DNA of 29,153 bases from a virus (IMGVR_UViG_3300005253_000044:1-29153); one strand, 5' to 3'; shown: positions 9,137-17,016, counted from the stretch's first letter. Program-made: numbers and translations. The notes: a model not told the origin generated them from the sequence alone.

Positions 9137-9330
9137 TGTTTCCTCCCAATAGTTTTACCACTGAGAGCTAACCACAGACCAACTCCACCTGCAAGGGTAT
9201 AAAGTACTTTATATAAAAAAGAAATTTCAACAATATTAAAAATCCAAACTGGAAGAATTATAATAACTGCTCCAACCAAAATAAATTTTATCCAAAAACC
9301 CTTATCCAAGTATTCTAAGAATTCTAACAT
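9133..9330 (-). CDS. Two-helix hydrophobic protein
   Basis: 65 residues, helices at about 12-32 and 38-58, basic end KTIGRKH. A strong ribosome site (GGAGGTGGTAAAGAAATG) suggests high expression, compatible with a minor capsid-type membrane protein. Unassigned otherwise. Confidence 0.75.
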   Translation of the reverse strand: MLEFLEYLDKGFWIKFILVGAVIIILPVWIFNIVEISFLYKVLYTLAGGVGLWLALSGKTIGRKH

Positions 9331-9351
9331 TTCTTTACCACCTCCTTATGA

Positions 9352-10014
9352 TTATTCAAAATCATTTCCACTCTCCTCTTGTGTAAAACGTTGATCTTGT
9401 TCATCCCTTGAAAAACTATCTTCAATTAAGAAATAAAATCCCAATGCTATGAGAGAGAATCCCATAACTTTTCCAGTAAGAGTTGTCCAATTTATGAATG
9501 AATATCCCGGAAAGAGAGTTATTACTCCCATCACCATTAGAACAATAGATCCCATGTGTTTGAATAATCTAAACTTTTCATTAAATAATCCTAAAATAAT
9601 GAAAACAATTCCTAAAATAATTATTATAAAAGCCGTTGGAAATTCCTGGAATGGTTCACCGTTGGCAGTTACATCAAAATCGAAATCAATTAATTGTGTA
9701 ACACTTCCATCCTTGCAAAATCCTCCAACTCGATATGTTCCTAGTTGACTTGTTTGTGTTGAATTTAAAGTAATATTATGAAATGCTAAACTAGATGATG
9801 GGGTTGCTTCAACGCCATCTAAAAGAACAACTTCTGAAGGACTAAAAATAGAAGCATTACATTGAGCTGCAGCAGTACAAAAACCAGCATTAATACAAAC
9901 TATTTTTATATTAATATCTTTTGATTGTTCAAAGGTTAATGCAGCAGATACACTACTAACTAAGAAAAAACTCATTAAAACTATTAACCATATTTTTTTA
10001 TTGACCGATAGCAT
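9352..10014 (-). CDS. Membrane protein with Cys-containing Ig-like ectodomain
   Basis: 220 residues from the ATG at 10014; a frame to 10029 begins at a less likely position. Signal peptide about 1-24 (MLSVNKKIWLIVLMSFFLVS). The ectodomain, about 25-115, has IVCINAGFCTAAAQC, sequons and VGGFCKDG: a beta-sandwich with probable disulfides. Three helices follow at about 120-195, then an acidic tail. I remember this Cys pattern from DPANN-associated genes, unverified. It overlaps the upstream structural gene by 17 bases, so it is probably a virion envelope protein. Confidence 0.75.
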   Translation of the reverse strand: MLSVNKKIWLIVLMSFFLVSSVSAALTFEQSKDINIKIVCINAGFCTAAAQCNASIFSPSEVVLLDGVEATPSSSLAFHNITLNSTQTSQLGTYRVGGFCKDGSVTQLIDFDFDVTANGEPFQEFPTAFIIIILGIVFIILGLFNEKFRLFKHMGSIVLMVMGVITLFPGYSFINWTTLTGKVMGFSLIALGFYFLIEDSFSRDEQDQRFTQEESGNDFE

Positions 10015-10846
10015 ATTGTACAAAATCAAAATTTACTTCTATTTGTGACGTTCCTATTGATGTAACTCCTGTTACCCAAATATCTGTTTTTTCATCAAAC
10101 TTTAAATTACCCAAACTAATACCTGAAGTAGGAGAACTTAATCCTTTTAGATCTCTAATTGTTTTAACTGGACTTACTGGTGGAACTATATCATCAGCAT
10201 TTTCTCTAAACTTTGCTGCAATATCGACTTCTTTTCCCGTATCCATTGTAACTCTAAAAGAAGTTATTATTAAATTTTGACCTACAGGAACTGTAAAATG
10301 GGTTGTTTTACTTTGTCCTGATCCAACAGGGATTTCTATTTGAACAGTTGTACTTACTGCTGCTGTTCCAGTAATTGTTCCAGCATTGCTTACAGTATAG
10401 TTTCCAACTTGATTAACTTTCATTCCATTTACCCTAATATATTCTTGAACAGTATTTGTTGTTATACCACTTAAATTAACTATCTCTGAGATTTCAGTAA
10501 AATTTTCATCTAATCCTTCTATGAAAACAGAATTGGCATTTGCTCCTAAAAGAATATCATTTGTTGTATCAGAAGATATAATACCAATAAGTTCTGCAGA
10601 TTGCAAGAAAATTAATGTTCCACCTTGACTTTGAATATCTTCTTCTACTGTTCCAACAGCTAAATTTACCCCAAATTTATTTTTTGCTGTTTGCCCAACA
10701 ATATTTCCTTTAGTTGCTTCAACAAAAAAGTCCCTAACCTTTTCTGTTAATTCTATAACCTGTGTTTGAACAACTTGGGAAGAAACAAAATAAGAAAGAG
10801 TAATAACTAAAAAAATAAAAGAAATAAAGATTAAGGAAACTTTCAT
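9998..10846 (-). CDS. Beta-rich virion structural protein (phage decoration-like)
   Basis: 282 residues: N-terminal signal or anchor (about 1-23), a short helix, then beta repeats. The order LIFLQSAELIGIISSDTTND, VFIEGLDENFTEISE, EYIRVNGMKVNQVG, NAGTITGTAA and FTVPVGQNLIITSF follows a pattern I know from marine phage structural proteins (AGTGARTVTIEGLD, then SFLRVNRA, then IPAGQG). That similarity is from memory. Located directly behind the capsid-like gene with ribosome site AGGAGA, it is a good candidate for a major virion surface protein. Confidence 0.75.
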   Translation of the reverse strand: MKVSLIFISFIFLVITLSYFVSSQVVQTQVIELTEKVRDFFVEATKGNIVGQTAKNKFGVNLAVGTVEEDIQSQGGTLIFLQSAELIGIISSDTTNDILLGANANSVFIEGLDENFTEISEIVNLSGITTNTVQEYIRVNGMKVNQVGNYTVSNAGTITGTAAVSTTVQIEIPVGSGQSKTTHFTVPVGQNLIITSFRVTMDTGKEVDIAAKFRENADDIVPPVSPVKTIRDLKGLSSPTSGISLGNLKFDEKTDIWVTGVTSIGTSQIEVNFDFVQYAIGQ

Positions 10847-10885
10847 TTGAGAAAATCTCCTAATATTGAAACAATATAATTACAG

Positions 10886-11104
10886 TTAGATAAGTCCAAC
10901 ATCTTGGAGTCCTCCTACCGCAATATTTACTCCTGCAATCATAATTCCAAGTGCGAAGAATAAAGTTACCAAACCCAAAATCGTGGACGATGAACCAGTA
11001 ACATTACCTGCTTGAGCTGCAACAACCTGGTCTGCAACTGATGGAATTAAGTTTACTCCAATAAGTATTGTAATGAATCCCTCTAACAATCTGCCTAAAG
11101 CCAT
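10886..11104 (-). CDS. Major capsid protein, spindle-shaped-virus type
   Basis: 72 residues from the ATG at 11104, chosen because GGAGGATAAATATAATG gives perfect ribosome-site spacing; an upstream GTG would place that site inside the gene. Two hydrophobic helices (about 8-24 and 42-62) are joined by a Gln/Ala/Ser loop, with VTGSSSTILGLVTLF at the start of helix 2. As I remember it, the SSV1 capsid protein VP1 has VTGTNATLLNLVPLF at the same place. Small size, two helices, strongest ribosome site and first place in the virion operon all fit. Host-membrane insertion before budding is known for this family. Confidence 0.8.
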   Translation of the reverse strand: MALGRLLEGFITILIGVNLIPSVADQVVAAQAGNVTGSSSTILGLVTLFFALGIMIAGVNIAVGGLQDVGLI

Positions 11105-11139
11105 TATATTTATCCTCCTCACTTTATTTAAATCAAAAC

Positions 11140-11175
11140 ATATTATAAACTCTTCTCAATTAGAAGAATTTAAAA
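11140..11175. promoter_or_regulatory. Divergent promoter pair for capsid operon and ATPase
   Basis: The sequence TCTTCT-CAATT-AGAAGA (11151-11167) places two AGAAGA upstream elements back to back. Leftward it is followed by TTTATAATA (11141-11149) for the capsid gene, rightward by ATTTAAAAG (11168-11176) for the ATPase. The same AGAAGA plus TTTAWA arrangement occurs at 6840 and 28252. Confidence 0.65.
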
Positions 11176-11209
11176 GAATAGATTAATTAATAATATTGAG
11201 GAGTTGTTT

Positions 11210-12019
11210 ATGAAAGAAAAAGAAAAAAAAGTATATATTGATGGTTACTATAAACAACTTTTAGATGATTTTAAGAAAGCAGTTGAAAATCATAACACTT
11301 CTATTGTTGTAATCTTCGATGGAAAATCCGGGAAAGGTAAAACAACTCTTTCAAATCAAACAGGATATTATCTTGATCCAAATTTTGATTTAAAAAATAT
11401 TTATTATGATCCAGAACAATTTTTAAGAGGACTGGCAGATGCAAAACCAGGTTCTTACCATAGTTTTGATGAAGCAATGATACTTTCTTCACGTTCTGCA
11501 ATGTCTTCTGTTAATAAAATGATAATTCAGGCCATGTCAATGATAAGAAGTAAGAAGATTTATGTTGCTTTTTGTGTAAATTCCATATTTGATCTTGATA
11601 AAAACCTTGTTTTATCAAGGGCAGACGCATTAATGCACGTTTATGGGGAAGGATTGGTTGATAGGGGTAGATTTGCTACATTTTTTAAGGCAAAGGGCGA
11701 TAATTTTGATAGAATAAAACTATTATACTTGTATGGGAAGAAATTCTATGACTATGGTAAGCCCAGAGCAAACTTTATAGGGCGATTTGTCAAGGAATTC
11801 ATAGTAAATGAAACTAAATATGAGGTACAAAAGCAAATAGCCATTGATAAATTCCTCACCCAAGAGCCAACAACAAAAAAACAGAAGTCCTATGAAGCAT
11901 TAATCTTTAAATTGGTTAGATTTGATGGATATAAAACCAAGAAGGTGGCAGAATATGCTGAAGTTAGTATTCCAACCATACAAAGAATACTAAATCGCCT
12001 CCAAAATACCCCTAAATAA
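11210..12019 (+). CDS. P-loop ATPase with C-terminal helix-turn-helix
   Basis: 269 residues from the ATG at 11210, six bases after GAGGAG (a TTG six bases upstream is less likely). Walker A is GKSGKGKT (38-45), the Walker B-like acidic pair is D87-E88 in YHSFDEAM, and a sensor-like polar residue lies in YVAFCVNSIFDL. The C-terminal ~37 residues (KKVAEYAEVSIPTIQRILNR) form a helix-turn-helix. The type fits viral packaging or morphogenesis ATPases, and its divergence from the capsid operon supports that. Odd: a DNA-binding domain fused to such an ATPase, and the opposite strand. A regulator is the alternative. Confidence 0.75.
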   Translation: MKEKEKKVYIDGYYKQLLDDFKKAVENHNTSIVVIFDGKSGKGKTTLSNQTGYYLDPNFDLKNIYYDPEQFLRGLADAKPGSYHSFDEAMILSSRSAMSSVNKMIIQAMSMIRSKKIYVAFCVNSIFDLDKNLVLSRADALMHVYGEGLVDRGRFATFFKAKGDNFDRIKLLYLYGKKFYDYGKPRANFIGRFVKEFIVNETKYEVQKQIAIDKFLTQEPTTKKQKSYEALIFKLVRFDGYKTKKVAEYAEVSIPTIQRILNRLQNTPK

Positions 12020-12039
12020 CGGGAAAATGAACAAAAACA

Positions 12040-12058
12040 AAAAACAATTATAATATAA
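12040..12058 (+). promoter_or_regulatory. TATA element before the 116-residue gene
   Basis: The stretch ACAATTATAATATAATAC lies about 10-28 bases before the ATG at 12067, with no ribosome site, suggesting a near-leaderless transcript. Confidence 0.4.
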
Positions 12059-12066
12059 TACTTAAT

Positions 12067-12417
12067 ATGGAAGAGAATTTATCACATAATAAAGAAGTTG
12101 AATGGAATCTTTCAGCAGGTATAGTGGGTGAGATACAGAACCTGTTGAACACTGCCAACCGCCTATATATTAATGGCAACATCCTTAAGGCCTTCTGGTG
12201 TTTGAAGTCTGTGAAGTTTAGATTCATTCAGAGTTTAGAAAAAGATGAAAGAAAAGAATTAAGAAAAACTGAAAAAACTTTCTATGAAGAAAGAGAAAAA
12301 TCTAATAGAAATAAAATGACATTTTATTATGAAGAATATAATGAAAAGATTATGGACTTGCTAGACGAATATGGATATCTAATTCCTAAGAAAAAGGATT
12401 CAAAAAGAATCTCTTAA
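12067..12417 (+). CDS. 116-residue helical protein
   Basis: Entirely helical, no membrane segment: EIQNLLNTANRLYINGNILK then a charged coiled coil (ERKELRKTEKTFYEEREKSN). It is the only gene besides the ATPase on this strand, so the two may act together. It converges on the opposite-strand gene at 12400 with an 18-base overlap. No family recognised. Confidence 0.65.
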   Translation: MEENLSHNKEVEWNLSAGIVGEIQNLLNTANRLYINGNILKAFWCLKSVKFRFIQSLEKDERKELRKTEKTFYEEREKSNRNKMTFYYEEYNEKIMDLLDEYGYLIPKKKDSKRIS

Positions 12418-12618
12418 TATTTTTATTTCAGTATGATTAATAAATTCGATCAATCCTAAGTCTTTCATTTCAAAAAACATCTGTGCTATTACTTGATGGC
12501 TCACTCTAAAACAAATGGCCACATAATACTTTGCCGCCTTCACCCCTATTATATTATTACGGTTCGTGTGCTGTAGGAGTTTCTGCAATATCAAATTGTA
12601 TGGTATTGGTATTTTCAT
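12400..12618 (-). CDS. Small winged-helix-like protein
   Basis: 72 residues. SHQVIAQMFFEMKDLGLIEF looks like a recognition helix followed by a wing. The start (ATGAAAATACC) lies within the previous gene (62-base overlap), and the end overlaps the convergent plus-strand gene. This is the last gene of the accessory operon; possibly a regulator. Low certainty on the start. Confidence 0.5.
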   Translation of the reverse strand: MKIPIPYNLILQKLLQHTNRNNIIGVKAAKYYVAICFRVSHQVIAQMFFEMKDLGLIEFINHTEIKILRDSF

Positions 12619-12922
12619 TTCTCACCCCAAAATTTCCTGGACTTATAATAGATACATTCTGACAGAAAGCCACAGGATCTGAATTGACTTCTTCATAGAA
12701 CCTCACAAACTTAGCTCCTTGAACAAAAAGTCCAATCAGTATAATTACTATAATAATATTCATCCATTTTATCTGTCCCCTCAACATCCATTTTCCTTTC
12801 CAAACTAATGGCTTGACCTGTCTATATTCAACAGAACCTTTTCTCGTTGGGATTGCTTTAACAAATAATCCTGGTCTAACTTCTTCTACGTCTTTTGGTT
12901 CGAGGGCTTTTTTTATATTCAT
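12557..12922 (-). CDS. Membrane-anchored protein, VRPGLFVK family-like
   Basis: 121 residues: a basic N-terminal domain (VEEVRPGLFVKAIPTRKG), one helix at about 55-72 and a short extracellular C-terminus with one Cys and a sequon. Its type is familiar to me from DPANN genomes, without a known function. It overlaps the upstream gene by 47 bases. Confidence 0.65.
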   Translation of the reverse strand: MNIKKALEPKDVEEVRPGLFVKAIPTRKGSVEYRQVKPLVWKGKWMLRGQIKWMNIIIVIILIGLFVQGAKFVRFYEEVNSDPVAFCQNVSIISPGNFGVRNENTNTIQFDIAETPTAHEP

Positions 12923-13115
12923 TTTGTGATTCTAAATATTCTATATGATATTCTAAATGTAAATAAATTATTATAAAAGCTGTAATAGTTGCTATAATAA
13001 GACTAGCAAAACTATTCCATCCATTTACATATTCTCCTATAAATTGAAAAGTAAATAATAAAGATAAAAGAATAATAGCTGAAGTAAGATAATATAATAT
13101 ATATGAAATTTTCAT
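12876..13115 (-). CDS. Two-helix membrane protein with RRRRS tail
   Basis: 79 residues, helices at about 8-28 and 37-55, a charged end KKSPRTKRRRRS. Start overlaps the upstream stop (ATGA). Function unknown. Confidence 0.65.
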   Translation of the reverse strand: MKISYILYYLTSAIILLSLLFTFQFIGEYVNGWNSFASLIIATITAFIIIYLHLEYHIEYLESQNEYKKSPRTKRRRRS

Positions 13116-13624
13116 TTCTTCATTAATACCTCCTTTTTATACGTTGGATAAGCAACCCAATAGAAAAGGAAAAAGTAAATCAAAACATAAGTTGTCGGTA
13201 TTGCTATGAGGTAAGCTAGAACCATAAGCCATCTTGAAATATCAAGAGGTACTAAAATTAATGATGGAATTGCAACAGCAAGGAGTGATGATTGCCAGGT
13301 GGGATTTGTTCCAAATACATGGGTTATTATTTTACTTCTTCTTCGTGTTGGAGAAATGTCTGTTTCAAATCCTAACGGATCTTCTTCTCCAAGCATGGCC
13401 TTAATATTTTGATATTTCTTGTAAGCTGTAATTCCCTGTGTATATGAAATACTGATTCCAAATATAAATGCAAAGATAATATACCAAAGACCTTTTACAA
13501 CTAACATAATACATACTACTGAAATCCCAAGCATCTGCATGAAGTGGCTTTGATATTCGATCTTGGCCAATCTATCCGGTGGGGTGTTTGCTATTGCTTC
13601 TTTGAGTTGTTCTAGTTTTTTCAT
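13112..13624 (-). CDS. Four-helix membrane protein
   Basis: 170 residues. Helices at about 32-46, 47-66, 108-126 and 132-155. The loop between the pairs is soluble and includes SPTRRRSKI. It overlaps the zinc-ribbon gene before it by 53 bases. No transport motif is seen; unknown function, perhaps altering the host membrane. Confidence 0.7.
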   Translation of the reverse strand: MKKLEQLKEAIANTPPDRLAKIEYQSHFMQMLGISVVCIMLVVKGLWYIIFAFIFGISISYTQGITAYKKYQNIKAMLGEEDPLGFETDISPTRRRSKIITHVFGTNPTWQSSLLAVAIPSLILVPLDISRWLMVLAYLIAIPTTYVLIYFFLFYWVAYPTYKKEVLMKK

Positions 13625-13811
13625 TTAATAGTTTCTTAAATCTCCTTTCAGCTTCTTTTTCTGCTTCTGGCGTAGCAGTCATACAATCAAAACATATTTC
13701 TCTTTCATCTTTACTATAAGGTCTTGTTTCTTTTATCTCGAAACAAAATTGGCATTCTTGTGGAGCTTCATCATAGATTATAACAAATCCCTTATCTGTT
13801 TTGTCTGTCAT
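13572..13811 (-). CDS. Small CxxC...CxxC zinc-binding protein
   Basis: 79 residues. ECQFCFEI and EICFDCM form two Cys pairs about 20 residues apart, as in treble-clef or zinc-ribbon knuckles. The tail is helical and charged. Such proteins often bind nucleic acid or partner proteins; no target is evident. Confidence 0.65.
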   Translation of the reverse strand: MTDKTDKGFVIIYDEAPQECQFCFEIKETRPYSKDEREICFDCMTATPEAEKEAERRFKKLLNEKTRTTQRSNSKHPTG

Positions 13812-13812
13812 T

Positions 13813-13941
13813 TCAAATCCTCGATTGAATATAATTTATTACTTGATCTACAAACCATCTTCCGATTTCTGAACCGAATACTAAGCCAACTACAAAACCC
13901 ATTATTGCTCCACTTATGAATGTTAATATTTTTCCTATCAT
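13813..13941 (-). CDS. 42-residue single-helix protein with glycine zipper
   Basis: MIGKILTFISGAIMGFVVGL... has Gly at spaced positions along one hydrophobic helix, favouring helix packing in a membrane. ATG overlaps the upstream stop (ATGA). Its operon position supports it being real. Confidence 0.6.
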   Translation of the reverse strand: MIGKILTFISGAIMGFVVGLVFGSEIGRWFVDQVINYIQSRI

Positions 13942-14096
13942 AATCCATGATTCTCCATGTGTACACTTAAAAGATTAAGAGCAATAGCAATAATAATTAA
14001 ATTAAGAAAAGAATAATTTTCCCAAACTAAAAATCCTAAAAAACTCATTGATATACTAAAATACCCTAACAAAAATATTACTTTACTTAGTTTCAT
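13938..14096 (-). CDS. 52-residue two-helix membrane protein
   Basis: Start set at MKLSKVIFLLGYFSISM (14096), whose ATG overlaps the upstream stop; the longer frame to 14150 would run through the previous gene. Two helices at about 4-22 and 27-45. Unknown function. Confidence 0.6.
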   Translation of the reverse strand: MKLSKVIFLLGYFSISMSFLGFLVWENYSFLNLIIIAIALNLLSVHMENHGL

Positions 14097-14266
14097 TTTT
14101 TCCTGTTGCATTTGGAAACCTCCCAACCAATAGCTGCTAATATATACCAAGTAATATAAAAAGCATTATTATAACCAATAGGATTAAAAAGGTAACTTAA
14201 AAATATAATTAAAATTAAACTTAACCAAAGAAAATTCTCTTTAAAATATTTTATATATTCATTCAT
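14093..14266 (-). CDS. 57-residue membrane protein, paralogue of the gene at 16332-16520
   Basis: Two helices. The second half, AFYITWYILAAIGWEVSK, matches LYVTWLLLAAIGWQISK of the protein at 16332-16520, so the two arose by duplication. ATGA overlaps on both sides. Function unknown. Confidence 0.65.
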   Translation of the reverse strand: MNEYIKYFKENFLWLSLILIIFLSYLFNPIGYNNAFYITWYILAAIGWEVSKCNRKK

Positions 14267-14484
14267 TTCCTCACCTTCTTATAGGGATGTTTTTTATTTT
14301 CTTTTTGTGAGTTCTTTTTAGTTGGTCTTTTTTCTAAAGCGTCCTCCGAAGCAGTTTTGTTAGATAAACTACCCAAATTTCTCACATCAGAACCGAGTGA
14401 AGGATGTGCTTCACTTTGTATCTGCTCCTTTGGACTATGATTTTCTTCTCGATTGTTTCTTCTTCTTTCCCAATATGTTTCCAT
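14263..14484 (-). CDS. 73-residue disordered basic protein
   Basis: Hydrophilic, low complexity (METYWERRRNNREENHSPKE; end KENKKHPYKKVRK), with no predicted fold. It directly follows the recombinase; a nucleic-acid-binding accessory is possible. Coding status rests on the overlapped neighbours. Confidence 0.5.
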   Translation of the reverse strand: METYWERRRNNREENHSPKEQIQSEAHPSLGSDVRNLGSLSNKTASEDALEKRPTKKNSQKENKKHPYKKVRK

Positions 14485-14485
14485 T

Positions 14486-15037
14486 TTATAGGCTAACCTC
14501 TACACCTCCAATTTTCTTCTTTGATTTCTTCTTAGGTTTCTTACCCCCCCTGAATCCACCAATCTTTTTTCCAAGATTTTTGGCTTTTCTCATCCCAGAC
14601 TTAACTTTTTCACTTCTAATTCTAGATTCCCATTCAGCCATCATTAACATCATAGTTGACTGAATCCAACCTTTAGAACTTGTAACTTCAAATTCTCCTT
14701 CTTTCAATGAAATTAATTGGACATCTATATTTCCAAGTTCTTTAAGCCATTGCAATCCTAATGAAAGATTCCTTGAAAATCTAGTCATATCTTCAATATA
14801 TATTTCCTTAATAAAAAATCTTTTACAATCATTAAGAAGTTGTTTAAAAGCTGGTCTTTGATTAAAATCCTCTGTAAAAGCAGATTTACCATCATCAATA
14901 TATTCTTTCCATTGATTAACCCCTTTTCTCTTAAGAAATTCACGCATATTTTCTAGTTGCCTATTAATATCTTGTCTTCTTTCTCCATCTTCTTTTTTCT
15001 TAGTTCCTGAAACTCTTGCGTAAATTGCGACTTTCAT
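14486..15037 (-). CDS. Serine recombinase (resolvase/invertase catalytic domain)
   Basis: 183 residues. Y6-A-R-V-S10 carries the nucleophilic Ser10 and Arg8. R61-P-A-F-K-Q-L-L matches the conserved Arg-Pro region, and D83-M-T-R86-F-S-R89 supplies the paired active-site arginines. The long helix at about 130-155 (MAEWESRIRSEKVKSG) is the dimer helix. In place of the usual helix-turn-helix there is a Gly/Lys tail (GGFRGGKKPKKKSKKK). Likely role: resolving dimers of the circular genome, inversion or integration. No crossover site was identified. Confidence 0.88.
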   Translation of the reverse strand: MKVAIYARVSGTKKKEDGERRQDINRQLENMREFLKRKGVNQWKEYIDDGKSAFTEDFNQRPAFKQLLNDCKRFFIKEIYIEDMTRFSRNLSLGLQWLKELGNIDVQLISLKEGEFEVTSSKGWIQSTMMLMMAEWESRIRSEKVKSGMRKAKNLGKKIGGFRGGKKPKKKSKKKIGGVEVSL

Positions 15038-15282
15038 TTTTTCTTTTTTGGTTTTAATTTCCTGAAAAATTCTTGTTGTTTTTCTCTTTGTTCAACATTA
15101 ACATTCTCATAAATTCTAACTAATCTCGATAAGATAAGACTCTTTCCTTCTTTGATACCATTACTGTCATCTACAAAACTATAATCTATAAAATTATTAG
15201 ATACAATTTTATGTATTGCATTATCTAATTCTTCTTCTGCTTCTACATACCAATCTGGAAAAATTATAACAACCATTTTCAA
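15034..15282 (-). CDS. 82-residue soluble alpha/beta protein
   Basis: Starts MKMVVIIFPDWYVEAEEEL and ends in a Lys tail (RKLKPKKKK). It overlaps the recombinase start by ATGA. No family recognised; could modulate the recombinase, a guess from coupling only. Confidence 0.6.
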   Translation of the reverse strand: MKMVVIIFPDWYVEAEEELDNAIHKIVSNNFIDYSFVDDSNGIKEGKSLILSRLVRIYENVNVEQREKQQEFFRKLKPKKKK

Positions 15283-15470
15283 TCATCACCTCGTTGTTTT
15301 TCTTTTATAAACTTCCTCAAATCCTGAATATAAAATATACTTCCTACAAACAACCCAAGTGAAAATGCTAACATTCCCCAAAATGGTTTGATAAAATAAT
15401 AAACAAAAGAACCACTAATAAAACCAATAGTTATTCCCCACCAAATCCACCAAAAACCCAATATTTTCAT
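15279..15470 (-). CDS. 63-residue two-helix membrane protein
   Basis: Trp-rich first helix (MKILGFWWIWWGITIGFISG), second helix at about 32-48, charged tail. ATGA overlaps both neighbours. Unknown function. Confidence 0.6.
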   Translation of the reverse strand: MKILGFWWIWWGITIGFISGSFVYYFIKPFWGMLAFSLGLFVGSIFYIQDLRKFIKEKQRGDD

Positions 15471-15733
15471 TTTATCCCAAGTTTTATCTTTAATTCTTTA
15501 AATCTCTTTTCTACTTTTTCACCATCTTCAAACTTGTCAAAATCATAAATAAGAACTGCTCTATAAGTATCAATCACCTTGCCGACTTCGGCGAAAGTTG
15601 TGTCTATTGCTTCTTTCATAACATCTTTTATATCTTTATAAGTAAAATAAGAACTATCAATATTTTTATTATGAAGTCCTTCAATTAAAGGAGATGTATC
15701 TTTCAAAACTTTTTCTTTTATTTTATTTACCAT
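15467..15733 (-). CDS. 88-residue soluble helical protein
   Basis: Mostly helical and mildly acidic (DIKDVMKEAIDTTFAEVGKV). No motif recognised. Translationally coupled to its neighbours. Confidence 0.6.
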   Translation of the reverse strand: MVNKIKEKVLKDTSPLIEGLHNKNIDSSYFTYKDIKDVMKEAIDTTFAEVGKVIDTYRAVLIYDFDKFEDGEKVEKRFKELKIKLGIK

Positions 15734-15978
15734 ACTTCAAAATTCTCCCAATATATTTTATGTTCATAAAAAAGACAACTTGCTATACGAATTTCTTTCC
15801 TAATTCTATCTGTAAACCAATACTTCCAGAATCCCAGTCTTTCTCTTAATAATCTTCTTGCTTCTGGAATAAAGGTTTGTAAAGATAACAGTTCATTATC
15901 TAATCTATCTGGCATTGACATTCCTTGACTTCTTTTCAAATGTTCTTTATATGAAACTTCTTCTTTTATGTTTTTCAT
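15727..15978 (-). CDS. 83-residue soluble protein
   Basis: Helical, Arg-rich middle (FIPEARRLLRERLGFWKYWF), ending YWENFEVW. The central stretch may be amphipathic. No family recognised. Confidence 0.6.
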   Translation of the reverse strand: MKNIKEEVSYKEHLKRSQGMSMPDRLDNELLSLQTFIPEARRLLRERLGFWKYWFTDRIRKEIRIASCLFYEHKIYWENFEVW

Positions 15979-15979
15979 T

Positions 15980-16111
15980 TTAACATCCTGTTAAATTCAT
16001 AGCATTACAAATATTATGAGAATCTATAATTACAAAACCGATATAAAATAACATCCCAAATAATAAAAACAATCCAAACCCTATAATAATGGGAGTCCAA
16101 TTAAATTTCAT
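15980..16111 (-). CDS. 43-residue single-helix membrane protein
   Basis: MKFNWTPIIIGFGLFLLFGM... then an outside tail with two Cys and a sequon (NLTGC). ATG overlaps the upstream stop (ATGA), and its TAA lies one base before the next ATG. Confidence 0.6.
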   Translation of the reverse strand: MKFNWTPIIIGFGLFLLFGMLFYIGFVIIDSHNICNAMNLTGC

Positions 16112-16335
16112 ATCCCATTCTCCGAGTATAATTTAATTGCTTGTTTTAAGTTGGTGATTTTTTCTTTAGTAAAAATATTAGACAAAATTTTATTTTCTAA
16201 AAACTCCAACCATCTCTCGCATGAGGATTTGTGTTCTCCACATTTAATAACATTTCTTATATATAATTCAATATTTCCTTTATAAGATTTCATACTTTCA
16301 ATATTCTCCTGTGCGATTTGTGTTTCTGTTTTCAT
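16108..16335 (-). CDS. 75-residue soluble helical protein
   Basis: Contains IKCGEHKSSCERWLEFLENK, a Cys/His cluster that may bind a metal, in a helical protein. Four-base overlaps on both sides. Unknown function. Confidence 0.6.
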   Translation of the reverse strand: MKTETQIAQENIESMKSYKGNIELYIRNVIKCGEHKSSCERWLEFLENKILSNIFTKEKITNLKQAIKLYSENGI

Positions 16336-16520
16336 TTTTCAATTCCCATTCCTATTTTTGAAATTTGCCATCCTATCGCAGCTAATAGTAACCATGTAAC
16401 ATATAAACTATTATCATGACTTATTGTACTAAAAAAATAAGATAATATAAGGATAATTGTCAAAATAACCCAAAACCAACTGTTCCCATTATAATACTCT
16501 TGTAGTTTCTTTTTTTTCAT
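16332..16520 (-). CDS. 62-residue membrane protein, paralogue of the gene at 14093-14266
   Basis: Two helices (about 14-33 and 38-55) with LYVTWLLLAAIGWQISK shared with the protein at 14093-14266; the N-terminus is Lys-rich. It marks an old duplication within this operon. Confidence 0.65.
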   Translation of the reverse strand: MKKKKLQEYYNGNSWFWVILTIILILSYFFSTISHDNSLYVTWLLLAAIGWQISKIGMGIEK

Positions 16521-16702
16521 TTTAACTCCACCAAGAAAGAAATTTCTAAATTTTCAATCTTAAAACCATCCTCATTTTTATTAATAGAAAATATTATTTT
16601 ATTTATTACATCATCTAAATTTTCCTTTTTCCAATCTATATCTATAACAGTGTTCCCATTAACTCTTTTTGATTTCCAATAAATAAAATATAGTTTTTTC
16701 AT
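16517..16702 (-). CDS. 61-residue soluble protein
   Basis: Beta-rich start (MKKLYFIYWKSKRVNGNTVI), then a helix and strand. No family recognised. Overlaps both neighbours by four bases. Confidence 0.6.
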   Translation of the reverse strand: MKKLYFIYWKSKRVNGNTVIDIDWKKENLDDVINKIIFSINKNEDGFKIENLEISFLVELK

Positions 16703-17016
16703 CCCTTCTGCTCCTTTTTTAGTTCTTCAATTTCATAAGAAACAACACTCGCATCTATTTCTTTTATTGTTTCTAAATTATATAATTTGTTTCTTAGTTT
16801 ATTGTTAAATTTTTCTATGTTTTGTTTTAACCATTCTTGACATTCATAACAAATTGGTCTAAAAATTGAACTACCCTTACAAAAACATCTTCCATACTTT
16901 TTGAAATTTGTAGCTAATCTTAACCCGGCTAAAAATCCTTCTTTATATACTCCTTTTTCTATGTGTTTGACTTCAAAATGTTTTAGTAAATTAAGATTAC
17001 TTATTCTTTCTTTCAT
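16699..17016 (-). CDS. 105-residue Cys-cluster protein
   Basis: Residues about 40-62 hold RCFCKG and ICYECQEW, four Cys in a zinc-knuckle arrangement, inside a helical charged protein. The basic/aromatic surroundings suggest nucleic-acid binding, unproven. Confidence 0.65.
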   Translation of the reverse strand: MKERISNLNLLKHFEVKHIEKGVYKEGFLAGLRLATNFKKYGRCFCKGSSIFRPICYECQEWLKQNIEKFNNKLRNKLYNLETIKEIDASVVSYEIEELKKEQKG

